A DNA stretch of 6,611 nt from Candidatus Saccharimonadota bacterium (GCA_017993025.1 JAGONL010000045.1:1-6611), one strand, 5' to 3'; counted from the stretch's first letter, positions 1-4,924 are shown. Program-made: numbers and translations. Notes: a model not told the origin generated them from the sequence alone.

Positions 1-59
1 GTACCGTCGCTATCGATGGTGCTTGTCATGCCGATTTTTCTCGTAATGAGTGCTTTCAT
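1..59 (-). CDS. rplC: 50S ribosomal protein L3 (uL3), N-terminal fragment
   Basis: Only the first 19 codons lie in the window; the gene continues beyond base 1. The translation begins MKALITRKIGMT, which matches the conserved N-terminus of bacterial L3 (M-K-x-I/L-x-x-RKIGMT). L3 is an early 50S assembly protein whose long loop reaches toward the peptidyl transferase centre. It is normally the second gene of the S10 operon, right after rpsJ; here it is about 2.5 kb away from rpsJ and has its own promoter and structured leader. The ATG at 57-59 is chosen because it gives the exact family N-terminus. The only good Shine-Dalgarno, AAAGG at 86-90, is 26 nt away, with a hairpin in between. Identification is firm despite the short fragment. 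Confidence 0.93.
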   Translation of the reverse strand, partial: MKALITRKIGMTSTIDSDG

Positions 60-64
60 AGTGT

Positions 65-94
65 ATACGGAGCGTTTGCTCCATACCTTTCTTT
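65..94 (-). promoter_or_regulatory. rplC ribosome binding site split from the start codon by a hairpin
   Basis: On the minus strand AAAGAAAGG (86-94) is the only purine-rich Shine-Dalgarno-like stretch ahead of the rplC ATG. Between it and the ATG, bases 65-73 and 78-86 form a 9-bp stem (GTATGGAGC / GCTCCGTAT, loop AAAC) with two G-U pairs. Both wobbles pair only in minus-strand RNA, where the plus strand would have A-C mismatches. If the stem folds, the effective distance from AAAG to ATG falls from 26 nt to about 5 nt. The function is inferred from geometry. Confidence 0.6.
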
Positions 95-142
95 TTAGTT
101 TATGACTTCTCGCGGGCTTAAATGTTTGTATGTCTTAGACAT
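95..142 (-). CDS. possible 15-codon upstream ORF in the rplC leader
   Basis: An ATG at 140-142 opens a 15-codon frame (MSKTYKHLSPREVIN) ending in TAA at 95-97, just before the rplC Shine-Dalgarno. It begins in the U-rich tail of the leader hairpin and has no convincing ribosome binding site of its own. It may be a leader peptide or simply chance. The sequence loosely recalls the first residues of IS30-type transposases, but 15 residues cannot carry that claim. Confidence 0.2.
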   Translation of the reverse strand: MSKTYKHLSPREVIN

Positions 143-199
143 AAAAATTCTTGGTGGCCGGTAGTTTCCACCAGCTGGCGGACTTACCGATTCACCAAG
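141..199 (-). promoter_or_regulatory. three-tier leader hairpin plus U run ahead of rplC, candidate attenuator
   Basis: On the minus strand bases 199-150 fold into one rod of three stems: CTTGGTG/CACCAAG (193-199 with 150-156), CGGTA/TACCG (185-189 with 159-163) and TCCGCC/GGTGGA (177-182 with 167-172), closed by an AGCT loop. Small internal loops separate the stems. One G-U pair (179 with 170) works only as minus-strand RNA. The hairpin is followed at once by AATTTTTAT, so it has the form of an intrinsic terminator. It starts roughly 10 nt after the predicted transcription start and lies about 90 nt before the rplC ATG, a position expected for transcription attenuation or autogenous control of a ribosomal protein operon. 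The fold is seen; the function is inferred. I do not recognise it as a named RNA family. Confidence 0.65.
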
Positions 200-216
200 T
201 TTTAGCGATTCCTATC

Positions 217-246
217 ATCTTAGCACAAAGCAATCAAAGGTGTCAA
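217..246 (-). promoter_or_regulatory. promoter of the rplC transcription unit
   Basis: Minus strand: consensus -35 TTGACA at 241-246, an 18-nt spacer, and -10 TAAGAT at 217-222, preceded by TGC, which makes an extended -10 (TGnTAAGAT). Transcription would start near base 209-210, giving a leader of about 150 nt before rplC. This is the best -35 box in the window and explains how rplC and the rest of the S10 operon are expressed although rpsJ is far upstream. Confidence 0.8.
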
Positions 247-335
247 TATGTTGCAAATATTACATTGTTGGATTGAATATATTAGTTTGTGTTTAAGCTA
301 CACTTTTAAACAGTATTTTGGGAACGGATTATGGA
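247..335. other. AT-rich spacer between the methyltransferase gene and the rplC promoter
   Basis: No gene is seen here. On the minus strand, downstream of the methyltransferase stop, GTTTAA/TTAAAC (306-311 with 291-296) can form a 6-bp AT stem with a 9-nt loop, but no U run follows it, so I do not call it a terminator. The ATG at 331 opens a short plus-strand frame running antisense into the methyltransferase 3' end and is not a gene. Confidence 0.4.
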
Positions 336-1040
336 TTATGCAGCAATTTCGTATCGAGACACACTTATTGGTACGCTTAAACCATTTGAAACTTCTGCAG
401 TAACAGCAACTACCCCACCCGGAAAAGGTACGGTAAAGTATGTGCGTCCAACTGATGAGGTATCTGTAATCGCAAAATCATGTTCTTCGAGTTCATTCGC
501 AAGCTCTTGGCCACTGTAGTAGTGTGAAGGTTCTGTGATACCCATTCCTTTGTTTGCAAAATTATCAATTGTAGAAATCGCTCTTCTTTCAACGCTTCCA
601 AAATTGACATTATGTTCGACGATAACTATTTTTGTTTCAGGTGTGACTATTTTTCTTAAATCATCATAGAACCTATGACGTTCTAATGGATCAATATGAT
701 GTAGTACGCCACTTATAAGAACTCCACCGATTCTCGCACCCTGTACTGCTTCATTCACCTTAAAAGGGTTAAAGTTTATAAAATTAACGTTATCAGGTAT
801 TGGCATAGTTAATCTGTTATGGCCGTGAGATGCTATATCTGCTCCTACAACAGTCAACGAGGGGTTTTCAGCGCCAATCATTCTAGTTAATACGCCAGAT
901 CCACAGCCAAGATCTAAAAAGATTCCATTAGGCATGTTTGTAATTATTGGTCCTAGAATATCTTGAACAAATTTAAGACGAGATCTGTTTTTGTTGTGAA
1001 CAACATCTCTAATTTGTTCTCGATTAATTAGTGAAGCCAT
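336..1040 (-). CDS. class I SAM-dependent methyltransferase, substrate unknown
   Basis: The 234-residue product has the Rossmann-type SAM-binding core. Motif I is FLDLGCGSG at residues 41-49, followed by the acidic residue at the end of strand 2 (D68 in VVGAD) that normally binds the ribose of SAM, and a motif-IV-like segment GVLISGVLHHID around 106-117. This pattern is of the Methyltransf_11/12/25 kind, which act on small molecules, lipids, sugars or proteins. No RNA- or DNA-specific motif such as NPPY or DPPY is visible, so the substrate stays open. No signal peptide or membrane segment is seen; it is likely cytosolic. It lies between rpsJ and rplC, where no gene is normally found. The ATG at 1038-1040 has no Shine-Dalgarno but is 9 nt from a strong -10 box, which suggests a leaderless message. 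The stop is TAA. Confidence 0.85.
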   Translation of the reverse strand: MASLINREQIRDVVHNKNRSRLKFVQDILGPIITNMPNGIFLDLGCGSGVLTRMIGAENPSLTVVGADIASHGHNRLTMPIPDNVNFINFNPFKVNEAVQGARIGGVLISGVLHHIDPLERHRFYDDLRKIVTPETKIVIVEHNVNFGSVERRAISTIDNFANKGMGITEPSHYYSGQELANELEEHDFAITDTSSVGRTYFTVPFPGGVVAVTAEVSNGLSVPISVSRYEIAA

Positions 1041-1043
1041 AAT

Positions 1044-1080
1044 AATACTATTATATCATACTATGGCATTAAATAGTATT
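1044..1080. repeat. 9-bp inverted repeat across the methyltransferase promoter
   Basis: AATACTATT at 1044-1052 and AATAGTATT at 1072-1080 are perfect inverted copies separated by 19 nt. One arm covers the end of the -10 box and the start site; the other lies upstream of the extended -10. The position fits an operator for a dimeric repressor, but the region is very AT-rich and chance is possible. Confidence 0.35.
1050..1058 (-). promoter_or_regulatory. extended -10 promoter of the methyltransferase gene, leaderless
   Basis: Minus strand TGA-TATAAT: a perfect -10 at 1050-1055 with the TGn extension at 1056-1058 and no recognisable -35. Only 9 nt separate the -10 from the ATG, so transcription should start 0-4 nt before the start codon. 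Confidence 0.65.
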
Positions 1081-1101
1081 ATATTATACAGTATTCCAAT
1101 G

Positions 1102-1374
1102 CTAGATACTTATAATTATACCCATCGGCAACCAAAACGCTACAAATGTCGATACAAGTAGCAGTGCGTACTCTATTTTACGGTCTATTCGAAAGTGATC
1201 GTGTGATGCAAAAAACAACCCTATTAGTAAACCTGCAGGTATAGGTACACTCCAGTCAGGAAGCGACTCTATTCTAACCCACTGCGAACCGATAATTAGA
1301 TACATAACTAATTTTAAAAAATAAGCAGAATCAGGTTCAACAAACTTTTTTGTTCTTTTTTTCTGTTTTGTCAT
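1102..1374 (-). CDS. small membrane protein, function unknown
   Basis: This 90-residue protein has a basic N-terminus (residues 3-10, mostly Lys and Arg) followed by three hydrophobic stretches at about 18-33, 43-57 and 68-90. A short polar loop with HDHFRIDRK lies between the second and third. The basic start suggests the N-terminus stays in the cytoplasm. I recognise no family. The ATG at 1372-1374 has no Shine-Dalgarno and stands 10 nt from an extended -10 box. It ends in TAG, and a 61-nt gap with its own promoter precedes the methyltransferase gene, so the two may be expressed separately or by read-through. The plausible membrane topology makes it likely to be a real gene. Confidence 0.7.
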   Translation of the reverse strand: MTKQKKRTKKFVEPDSAYFLKLVMYLIIGSQWVRIESLPDWSVPIPAGLLIGLFFASHDHFRIDRKIEYALLLVSTFVAFWLPMGIIISI

Positions 1375-1384
1375 AACTATTTAT

Positions 1385-1393
1385 ATTCTATCA
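1385..1393 (-). promoter_or_regulatory. extended -10 promoter of the small membrane protein gene, leaderless
   Basis: Minus strand TGA-TAGAAT: -10 at 1385-1390 and TGn at 1391-1393, without a clear -35. Ten nucleotides separate it from the ATG, so the predicted leader is 0-4 nt. The architecture is the same as at the methyltransferase gene. Confidence 0.6.
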
Positions 1394-1398
1394 CGCTT

Positions 1399-1444
1399 TT
1401 GTTTAAATCGCGTTTAGGTAGTATAAATAAGCTAATCAAAGGAG
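1399..1444 (+). promoter_or_regulatory. promoter and ribosome binding site of the HAD-like gene
   Basis: Plus strand: -35 TTGTTT at 1399-1404, 17-nt spacer, -10 TATAAA at 1422-1427, then Shine-Dalgarno AAAGGAG at 1438-1444, 4 nt before the ATG. It is divergent from the leaderless promoter at 1385-1393; the two start regions lie within 74 nt. Confidence 0.65.
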
Positions 1445-1448
1445 ATTT

Positions 1449-2156
1449 ATGCCAGATATTATTTTAGTTGACACACTGGAACAGGGGCTAGAAATTGCAC
1501 ATGAACGATACCCTGAAGCTTGGCACGCTTATGATATTGAGAACTTAATGGCTCCATTTTTAGACAACGACACAAATCGCGCAGGGTTTAGTTTATTAGA
1601 AAAAGAACAATACTTAGCTTTAAGAAATTATATTTATGAAGATGCAAAATTGTATCCAGAAACTGCAAGAGGCATTTCGACTAACAATACGAACTTAAGC
1701 CTTAATCATGAAGTTGGTGGCTATCCCACTGCTATTGTAAATGAATTTGCTGTACGCGGTTTAAGAATGGTGTTAGCACATAAAGGCATGCGTGTGGATG
1801 GCGTAGAACTTAGAAGAAAACCATCAGGCGATCAAATGAGATACCTAGCAAAAATTCTAGGTTTAGATCCAGAACTAGGTATTCTTTTTGATGATCAATG
1901 GATTAAAAACTTTGGAGAAGTGGCAAATTCTGGTGGACTAGCCATAATTTCACCAAAAACTATAGGTGAAAAAGACGACCAAGGTAGGGTTTTAGAACAT
2001 CCAGGTGTAATGAGAAGTCGTAAATATGAAGAACGAGTTTTGAGAAGCCATGGATGGAATGGTCCTTCCTCGCGTTTAGCGTTTCGTTTTGGAGCAAAAT
2101 CTAGTGTCAGCTCAATTGGCAAAATAATTAATCTACGTACTCCAGATCCAAAATAG
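1449..2156 (+). CDS. HAD-superfamily (YqeG-like) protein with altered catalytic motif
   Basis: The 235-residue product shows the HAD motifs in order. Motif I is YDIENL (28-33), matching the D-x-D-N-T-L of YqeG/HAD-IIIA phosphatases. Motif II is ISTNN (76-80). The motif III lysine is in RKP (K124). Motif IV is ILFDDQ (145-150), followed by NSGGLAII (160-167), like the GNRAGxxxIxV end of YqeG. Two changes stand out: the second motif I aspartate is Glu (D29-x-E31), and the acidic TD after the DDQ motif is replaced by K153-N154. The candidate nucleophile D29 is kept, so it may be a phosphatase with changed chemistry, or a binding protein. No membrane segment is seen. It is the only plus-strand gene, converging on the 91-codon gene. 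The start is supported by a strong Shine-Dalgarno. The family call rests on motifs alone. Confidence 0.65.
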   Translation: MPDIILVDTLEQGLEIAHERYPEAWHAYDIENLMAPFLDNDTNRAGFSLLEKEQYLALRNYIYEDAKLYPETARGISTNNTNLSLNHEVGGYPTAIVNEFAVRGLRMVLAHKGMRVDGVELRRKPSGDQMRYLAKILGLDPELGILFDDQWIKNFGEVANSGGLAIISPKTIGEKDDQGRVLEHPGVMRSRKYEERVLRSHGWNGPSSRLAFRFGAKSSVSSIGKIINLRTPDPK

Positions 2157-2215
2157 TATTTTTTGTTTTATATAATTTTTATAAACAATCAAATAACTAC
2201 AATACAAATTGCAGA
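2157..2215. other. AT-rich gap between converging genes
   Basis: Only a weak AT-only inverted repeat is seen, TTTATA (2167-2172) with TATAAA (2180-2185), next to T-rich runs. It could serve as a poor bidirectional terminator; the support is slight. Confidence 0.25.
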
Positions 2216-2491
2216 TTATTTTGAGCTAACTAAAGTGCGGCCTTCTCTTCGTAATTCAGTATTGGCTCTGTCTAGGAGAGTAACCTTTGATCCTGCTGAA
2301 ATTCTAAAATAATCAGCATGCGTTTCACCAAAAGAACACTCAACGTGCACTATCTCTGGTATCGTTTCTACTAAAGACGCTACTACTGATTCACCTAATG
2401 GTGGCAAGAAATAAACTCCAAAATCACCTGATGCTTCAATATGACTTACGTCATAATAGGTTACTTGATTATCTGCTAATGTATCAGACAT
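2216..2491 (-). CDS. hypothetical protein downstream of rpsJ
   Basis: This 91-residue, mixed-charge, soluble-looking protein has no membrane segment, signal peptide or motif I can name. The N-terminal half is acidic (DVSHIEASGD), the C-terminal half more basic (RANTELRREGR). The ATG at 2489-2491 has a good Shine-Dalgarno, AAAGGAAG at 2498-2505, 6 nt away. It starts 47 nt after rpsJ with no clear promoter or terminator in between, so it is probably co-transcribed with rpsJ, in the place where rplC normally sits. The stop is TAA. Confidence 0.65.
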   Translation of the reverse strand: MSDTLADNQVTYYDVSHIEASGDFGVYFLPPLGESVVASLVETIPEIVHVECSFGETHADYFRISAGSKVTLLDRANTELRREGRTLVSSK

Positions 2492-2538
2492 TAAATGCTT
2501 CCTTTAACCACCAACTAATTATTAATCGTATGTTAATA

Positions 2539-2868
2539 CTACATCTTGATTTCGGCGTCACAGCCGGCAGGTAGACTTAGATTCATCAACGAATCAATAG
2601 TCTTAGGGGTTGGCTCTAGAACATCAATAAGGCGTTTGTGTACGCGCATTTCAAACTGTTCACGACCCTTTTTGAACACGTGAGGACTTTTAACTACTGT
2701 AAAAGTGCTCTTTCGCGTAGGTAGAGGGATTGGCCCTGCAATTTTTGCACCTGTTCTTAGTGCAGTATCGACAATTTGTTTTGCAGATTGGTCAATGATT
2801 TTGTGATCATAAGCCTTTAGTCTAATACGAATTCTCTGCTTTTGTTCTTTCTTAACTACTTCAGCCAC
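2539..2868 (-). CDS. rpsJ: 30S ribosomal protein S10 (uS10)
   Basis: S10 binds 16S rRNA in the 30S head; its homologues also act with NusB in antitermination. The 109-residue product carries the family signatures: [11 protein letters not shown] (12-22), GPIPLPTRK (45-53) and [15 protein letters not shown] (61-75). Bacterial S10 is usually about 102-105 residues. I choose the GTG at 2866-2868 because AAGGAG (2875-2880) lies 6 nt before it. The upstream ATG at 2890-2892 would add 8 residues, would put that Shine-Dalgarno inside the coding region, and has no ribosome binding site of its own. The stop is TAG. The gene has its own promoter and is followed by the 91-codon gene rather than rplC. Confidence 0.96.
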   Translation of the reverse strand: MAEVVKKEQKQRIRIRLKAYDHKIIDQSAKQIVDTALRTGAKIAGPIPLPTRKSTFTVVKSPHVFKKGREQFEMRVHKRLIDVLEPTPKTIDSLMNLSLPAGCDAEIKM

Positions 2869-2874
2869 TTGGTT

Positions 2875-2880
2875 CTCCTT
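2875..2880 (-). promoter_or_regulatory. rpsJ Shine-Dalgarno sequence, sets a GTG start
   Basis: Minus strand AAGGAG, 6 nt upstream of the GTG at 2866-2868. Just upstream, GATG-TTA-CATC can form a small 4-bp hairpin that includes the alternative ATG. Confidence 0.75.
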
Positions 2881-2955
2881 GTGATGTAACATCTACCGTC
2901 AGCTATGTAGAGCTTAACGTAAGACTTTTAGTCACCACGATTAATTTGTGTATTA

Positions 2956-2984
2956 ATTATAAAACAAGAATTTTGTTATGTAAA
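2956..2984 (-). promoter_or_regulatory. rpsJ promoter
   Basis: Minus strand: -35 TTTACA at 2979-2984, exact 17-nt spacer, consensus -10 TATAAT at 2956-2961. The start near 2949 gives a leader of about 80 nt. The -35 begins 5 nt after the stop codon of the 101-codon gene. The leader contains small hairpins (GACT/AGTC, AGCT/AGCT) but nothing as strong as in the tuf and rplC leaders. Confidence 0.8.
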
Positions 2985-2989
2985 GTTTT

Positions 2990-3295
2990 TTATTTACCAA
3001 ACGAAGACAAGCTAACAAGAGCAGAGCCTATTAATGCTGATAAATGATGAGGTTCGTTTTGGATTAGTGCTTCGTGTCTATCTTTGTGTGGCTGAACTTT
3101 AGTGTGCGAATTTCCTTCACGATCTATAGCAACAACAGTTGTACAAGGAGGAATGGCTGTCAAAATAGTAGTCGTGCTTCCTGTTATGTCAGAACCTTCA
3201 ACATCGAAATGCATTGACATAGATTCATAGGTTGTCACATCACCCTCCACCTTTCTCACATGATGAGTACCAGTAGTAGCTAAGTTAACTTTCAT
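2990..3295 (-). CDS. hypothetical His-rich protein between tuf and rpsJ
   Basis: I do not recognise this 101-residue product. It is rich in His (11, 12, 29, 64, 70, 74, 83, 84) with a cluster at 64-84, rich in Thr and Ser in the first half, and ends in a moderately hydrophobic stretch (85-96) too short and polar to be a clear membrane segment. One Cys (C51) follows a PP. Metal binding is possible but no spaced motif proves it. The ATG at 3293-3295 has a Shine-Dalgarno AGGGAG about 7 nt upstream. The gene has its own promoter at 3325-3354 and lies after the tuf terminator, so it is a separate unit. The stop is TAA. Confidence 0.65.
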   Translation of the reverse strand: MKVNLATTGTHHVRKVEGDVTTYESMSMHFDVEGSDITGSTTTILTAIPPCTTVVAIDREGNSHTKVQPHKDRHEALIQNEPHHLSALIGSALVSLSSFGK

Positions 3296-3324
3296 TTGTT
3301 TCTCCCTCTTAGTTCTTACCCTAT

Positions 3325-3354
3325 ATCTTAACAGGTTAATTAAGCAATTGAAAA
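3325..3354 (-). promoter_or_regulatory. promoter of the 101-codon gene
   Basis: Minus strand: extended -10 TGT-TAAGAT (-10 at 3325-3330), with a weak -35 TTTTCA at 3349-3354 and an 18-nt spacer. The same TGnTAAGAT form is used by the rplC promoter. The predicted leader is about 22 nt. Confidence 0.55.
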
Positions 3355-3459
3355 GTACTACTTCTTAAAAATTAATATTCATATTTCGGATAGCAAAAAC
3401 TATCTGGCTTGAGAGCAGATTGGATGTTCTTCAATTTATTGGACCAGAGACAAACAGAC
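3355..3459. other. noncoding spacer downstream of the tuf terminator
   Basis: No gene is seen. GATAG/CTATC (3389-3393 with 3400-3404) forms a short stem with a 6-nt loop of mostly A or T. Nothing else is supported. Confidence 0.3.
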
Positions 3460-3490
3460 CATATAAATAAGGAGTGAACTTGTCACTCCT
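3460..3490 (-). terminator. intrinsic terminator of tuf
   Basis: Minus strand: AGGAGTGA and TCACTCCT form a perfect 8-bp stem (3483-3490 with 3470-3477) around a CAAGT loop, followed by TATTTATAT. It begins 26 nt after the tuf stop codon. On the plus strand the same stem is followed by AATTTTATATG, so it might also act weakly in that direction. Confidence 0.8.
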
Positions 3491-3516
3491 AATTTTATAT
3501 GATCTTTTTGTCGAAA

Positions 3517-4701
3517 CTATTTTGTGATCTTAGTAACAACACCAGCACCAACAGTCCTACCACCCTCACGGATAGCAAAACGTAGACCTTGGTCCATAGC
3601 GATTGGAGCAAGCAACTTAACTTTGAAAGTGATTGTGTCACCTGGCATAACCATTTCTTTGTCAGCTGGAAGTTCTACTTCACCAGTAACGTCGGTTGTT
3701 CTAAAGTAGAACTGTGGCTTGTAGCCTTTGAAGAATGGAGTGTGACGTCCGCCTTCTTCTTTTGTCAAAACGTAAACTTCTGCATCAAATTCTGTGTGCG
3801 GAGTAATTGTACCTGGCTTAGCCAAAACTTGACCGCGCTCGATATCTTCACGCTCTATACCACGAAGTAGTACACCTGCGTTGTCACCGGCTTGACCCTG
3901 ATCAAGTGATTTCTTGAAAGCTTCAATTCCTGTTACAACTGATTTCTTTGTGTCGCGGATACCGACAATTTCAACTTCTTCGTTAACTTTAACGACACCA
4001 GTTTCAATACGTCCTGTAGCTACTGTTCCACGTCCCTTGATAGAGAAAACGTCTTCAATAGGCATAAGGAATGGCTTGTCTAGATCTCTCTTTGGTTCTG
4101 GAATGAAATCATCCATAGCCTTAACAAGTTCCATGATTGCGTCTTCGTATTTTGCGTCGCCTTCTAGTGCTTTTAGAGCAGAACCTTTGATAACTGGAGC
4201 GTTGTCGCCGTCGTAATCGTACTTAGATAGAAGTTCACGAACATCCATTTCTACTAGTTCTACTAGTTCTTCGTCAGCCATGTCCATTTTGTTTAGGAAC
4301 ACAACGATTTTTGGAACACCAACTTGTTTTGCAAGCAAAACGTGTTCACGTGTTTGTGGCATAGGGCCGTCTGCGGCTGATACAACAAGTACGGCGCCGT
4401 CGATTTGAGCAGCACCGGTGATCATGTTCTTAACATAGTCAGCGTGTCCTGGCATATCAACGTGAGCGTAGTGACGCTTTTCTGATTCGTATTCTTGGTG
4501 ACTTGTGGCAATGGTAATACCACGAGCTTTTTCTTCTGGTGCATTATCAATTTCGTCGTAATTAACTTTTTTGTTTGTATCACTTGGTAGTCTCTTAGAA
4601 AGTACTGTTGTGATAGCTGCTGTTAGTGTTGTCTTACCGTGGTCAACGTGACCCATTGTGCCCACGTTTACGTGAGGCTTTGTTCTGTCAAAATCTGCCA
4701 T
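3517..4701 (-). CDS. tuf: translation elongation factor EF-Tu
   Basis: EF-Tu is the GTPase that brings aminoacyl-tRNA to the ribosomal A site. The 394-residue product is full length. It has the P-loop GHVDHGKT (17-24), switch I RGITIA (60-65), DMPGH (82-86) with catalytic H86, NKMD (137-140) and SAL (174-176), then domain II with [14 protein letters not shown] and domain III ending in [13 protein letters not shown]. Both Cys of the E. coli DCPGH and NKCD motifs are Met here, as occurs in some other bacteria, and RGITIN reads RGITIA. The Shine-Dalgarno AAGGAG at 4710-4715 is 8 nt from the ATG. The gene has its own promoter, a long structured leader and a terminator, so it is a single-gene unit even though fusA lies just upstream. 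The stop is TAG. Confidence 0.98.
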   Translation of the reverse strand: MADFDRTKPHVNVGTMGHVDHGKTTLTAAITTVLSKRLPSDTNKKVNYDEIDNAPEEKARGITIATSHQEYESEKRHYAHVDMPGHADYVKNMITGAAQIDGAVLVVSAADGPMPQTREHVLLAKQVGVPKIVVFLNKMDMADEELVELVEMDVRELLSKYDYDGDNAPVIKGSALKALEGDAKYEDAIMELVKAMDDFIPEPKRDLDKPFLMPIEDVFSIKGRGTVATGRIETGVVKVNEEVEIVGIRDTKKSVVTGIEAFKKSLDQGQAGDNAGVLLRGIEREDIERGQVLAKPGTITPHTEFDAEVYVLTKEEGGRHTPFFKGYKPQFYFRTTDVTGEVELPADKEMVMPGDTITFKVKLLAPIAMDQGLRFAIREGGRTVGAGVVTKITK

Positions 4702-4736
4702 TTGGCGTTCTCCTTCGCGTAGTGATTTATGAGAGT

Positions 4737-4822
4737 GGTAATTAGCTCTGAACTTGCGACAATTTTACTCACCGTATGAATATACGCTTTCGTAAAATGT
4801 GCTCAGTTCAGGGCAAATTACC
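4737..4822 (-). ncRNA. nested 86-nt hairpin in the tuf leader, candidate cis-regulatory RNA
   Basis: In minus-strand RNA four perfect stems nest inside each other: GGTAATT/AATTACC (4816-4822 with 4737-4743), CTGAACT/AGTTCAG (4805-4811 with 4748-4754), TTTTAC/GTAAAA (4792-4797 with 4763-4768) and CGTAT/ATACG (4782-4786 with 4773-4777). An ATTC loop caps the rod, and internal loops of 4 by 4, 7 by 8 and 5 by 4 nt lie between the stems. It ends about 35 nt before the tuf ATG, leaving the Shine-Dalgarno free. The 25 base pairs, mostly AT-rich, are regularly placed and unlikely to be chance. I do not recognise it as a known RNA family. A role in tuf control is inferred from position. Confidence 0.6.
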
Positions 4823-4874
4823 CTTGGCTCAAAATCCCTACTTCACAGTGGATGATTTATTTCCAACTGCGTTT

Positions 4875-4919
4875 TTAGTTTATTAAGGGTTTAATGAATT
4901 TGTTTGTTTCGCGATCCAT
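4875..4919 (-). CDS. possible 14-codon upstream ORF in the tuf leader
   Basis: The ATG at 4917-4919 opens a 14-codon frame (MDRETNKFIKPLIN) ending in TAA at 4875-4877. A GGTGA stands 11 nt upstream, a weak ribosome binding site at best. Its CCC-TTA codons lie in a stretch (4885-4890) that can pair with AAGGGT at 4820-4825, next to the outer stem of the nested hairpin. It could be a leader peptide or chance. Confidence 0.25.
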   Translation of the reverse strand: MDRETNKFIKPLIN

Positions 4920-4924
4920 AATTA

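Noticed and set aside
95..142. IS30-type transposase remnant in the rplC leader
   Set aside because: Only 15 residues with loose resemblance; no further transposase sequence, terminal repeats or target duplication is seen.
331..519. 62-codon plus-strand frame starting at ATG 331
   Set aside because: It runs antisense to the methyltransferase C-terminus, has no ribosome binding site, and its composition looks like a shadow frame.
2890..2892. ATG as rpsJ start
   Set aside because: The Shine-Dalgarno AAGGAG lies downstream of it and fits the GTG at 2866-2868; no ribosome binding site precedes the ATG.
3387..3580. 12-nt repeat CGGATAGCAAAA at 3387-3398 and 3569-3580, possibly a relic of a second tuf 3' end
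   Set aside because: The match does not extend beyond 12 nt and the reading frame does not continue, so chance in AT-rich DNA is the simpler reading.
3524..4216. Plus-strand frames antisense to tuf
   Set aside because: They are shadows of a highly conserved gene with biased codon use; no promoter or ribosome binding site supports them.
4737..4822. tRNA-like element: 86 nt with a 7-bp closing stem resembling an acceptor stem
   Set aside because: The stems are nested in a single rod, not a cloverleaf; no D arm, anticodon arm or proper T arm is present, and the 3' end lacks CCA.
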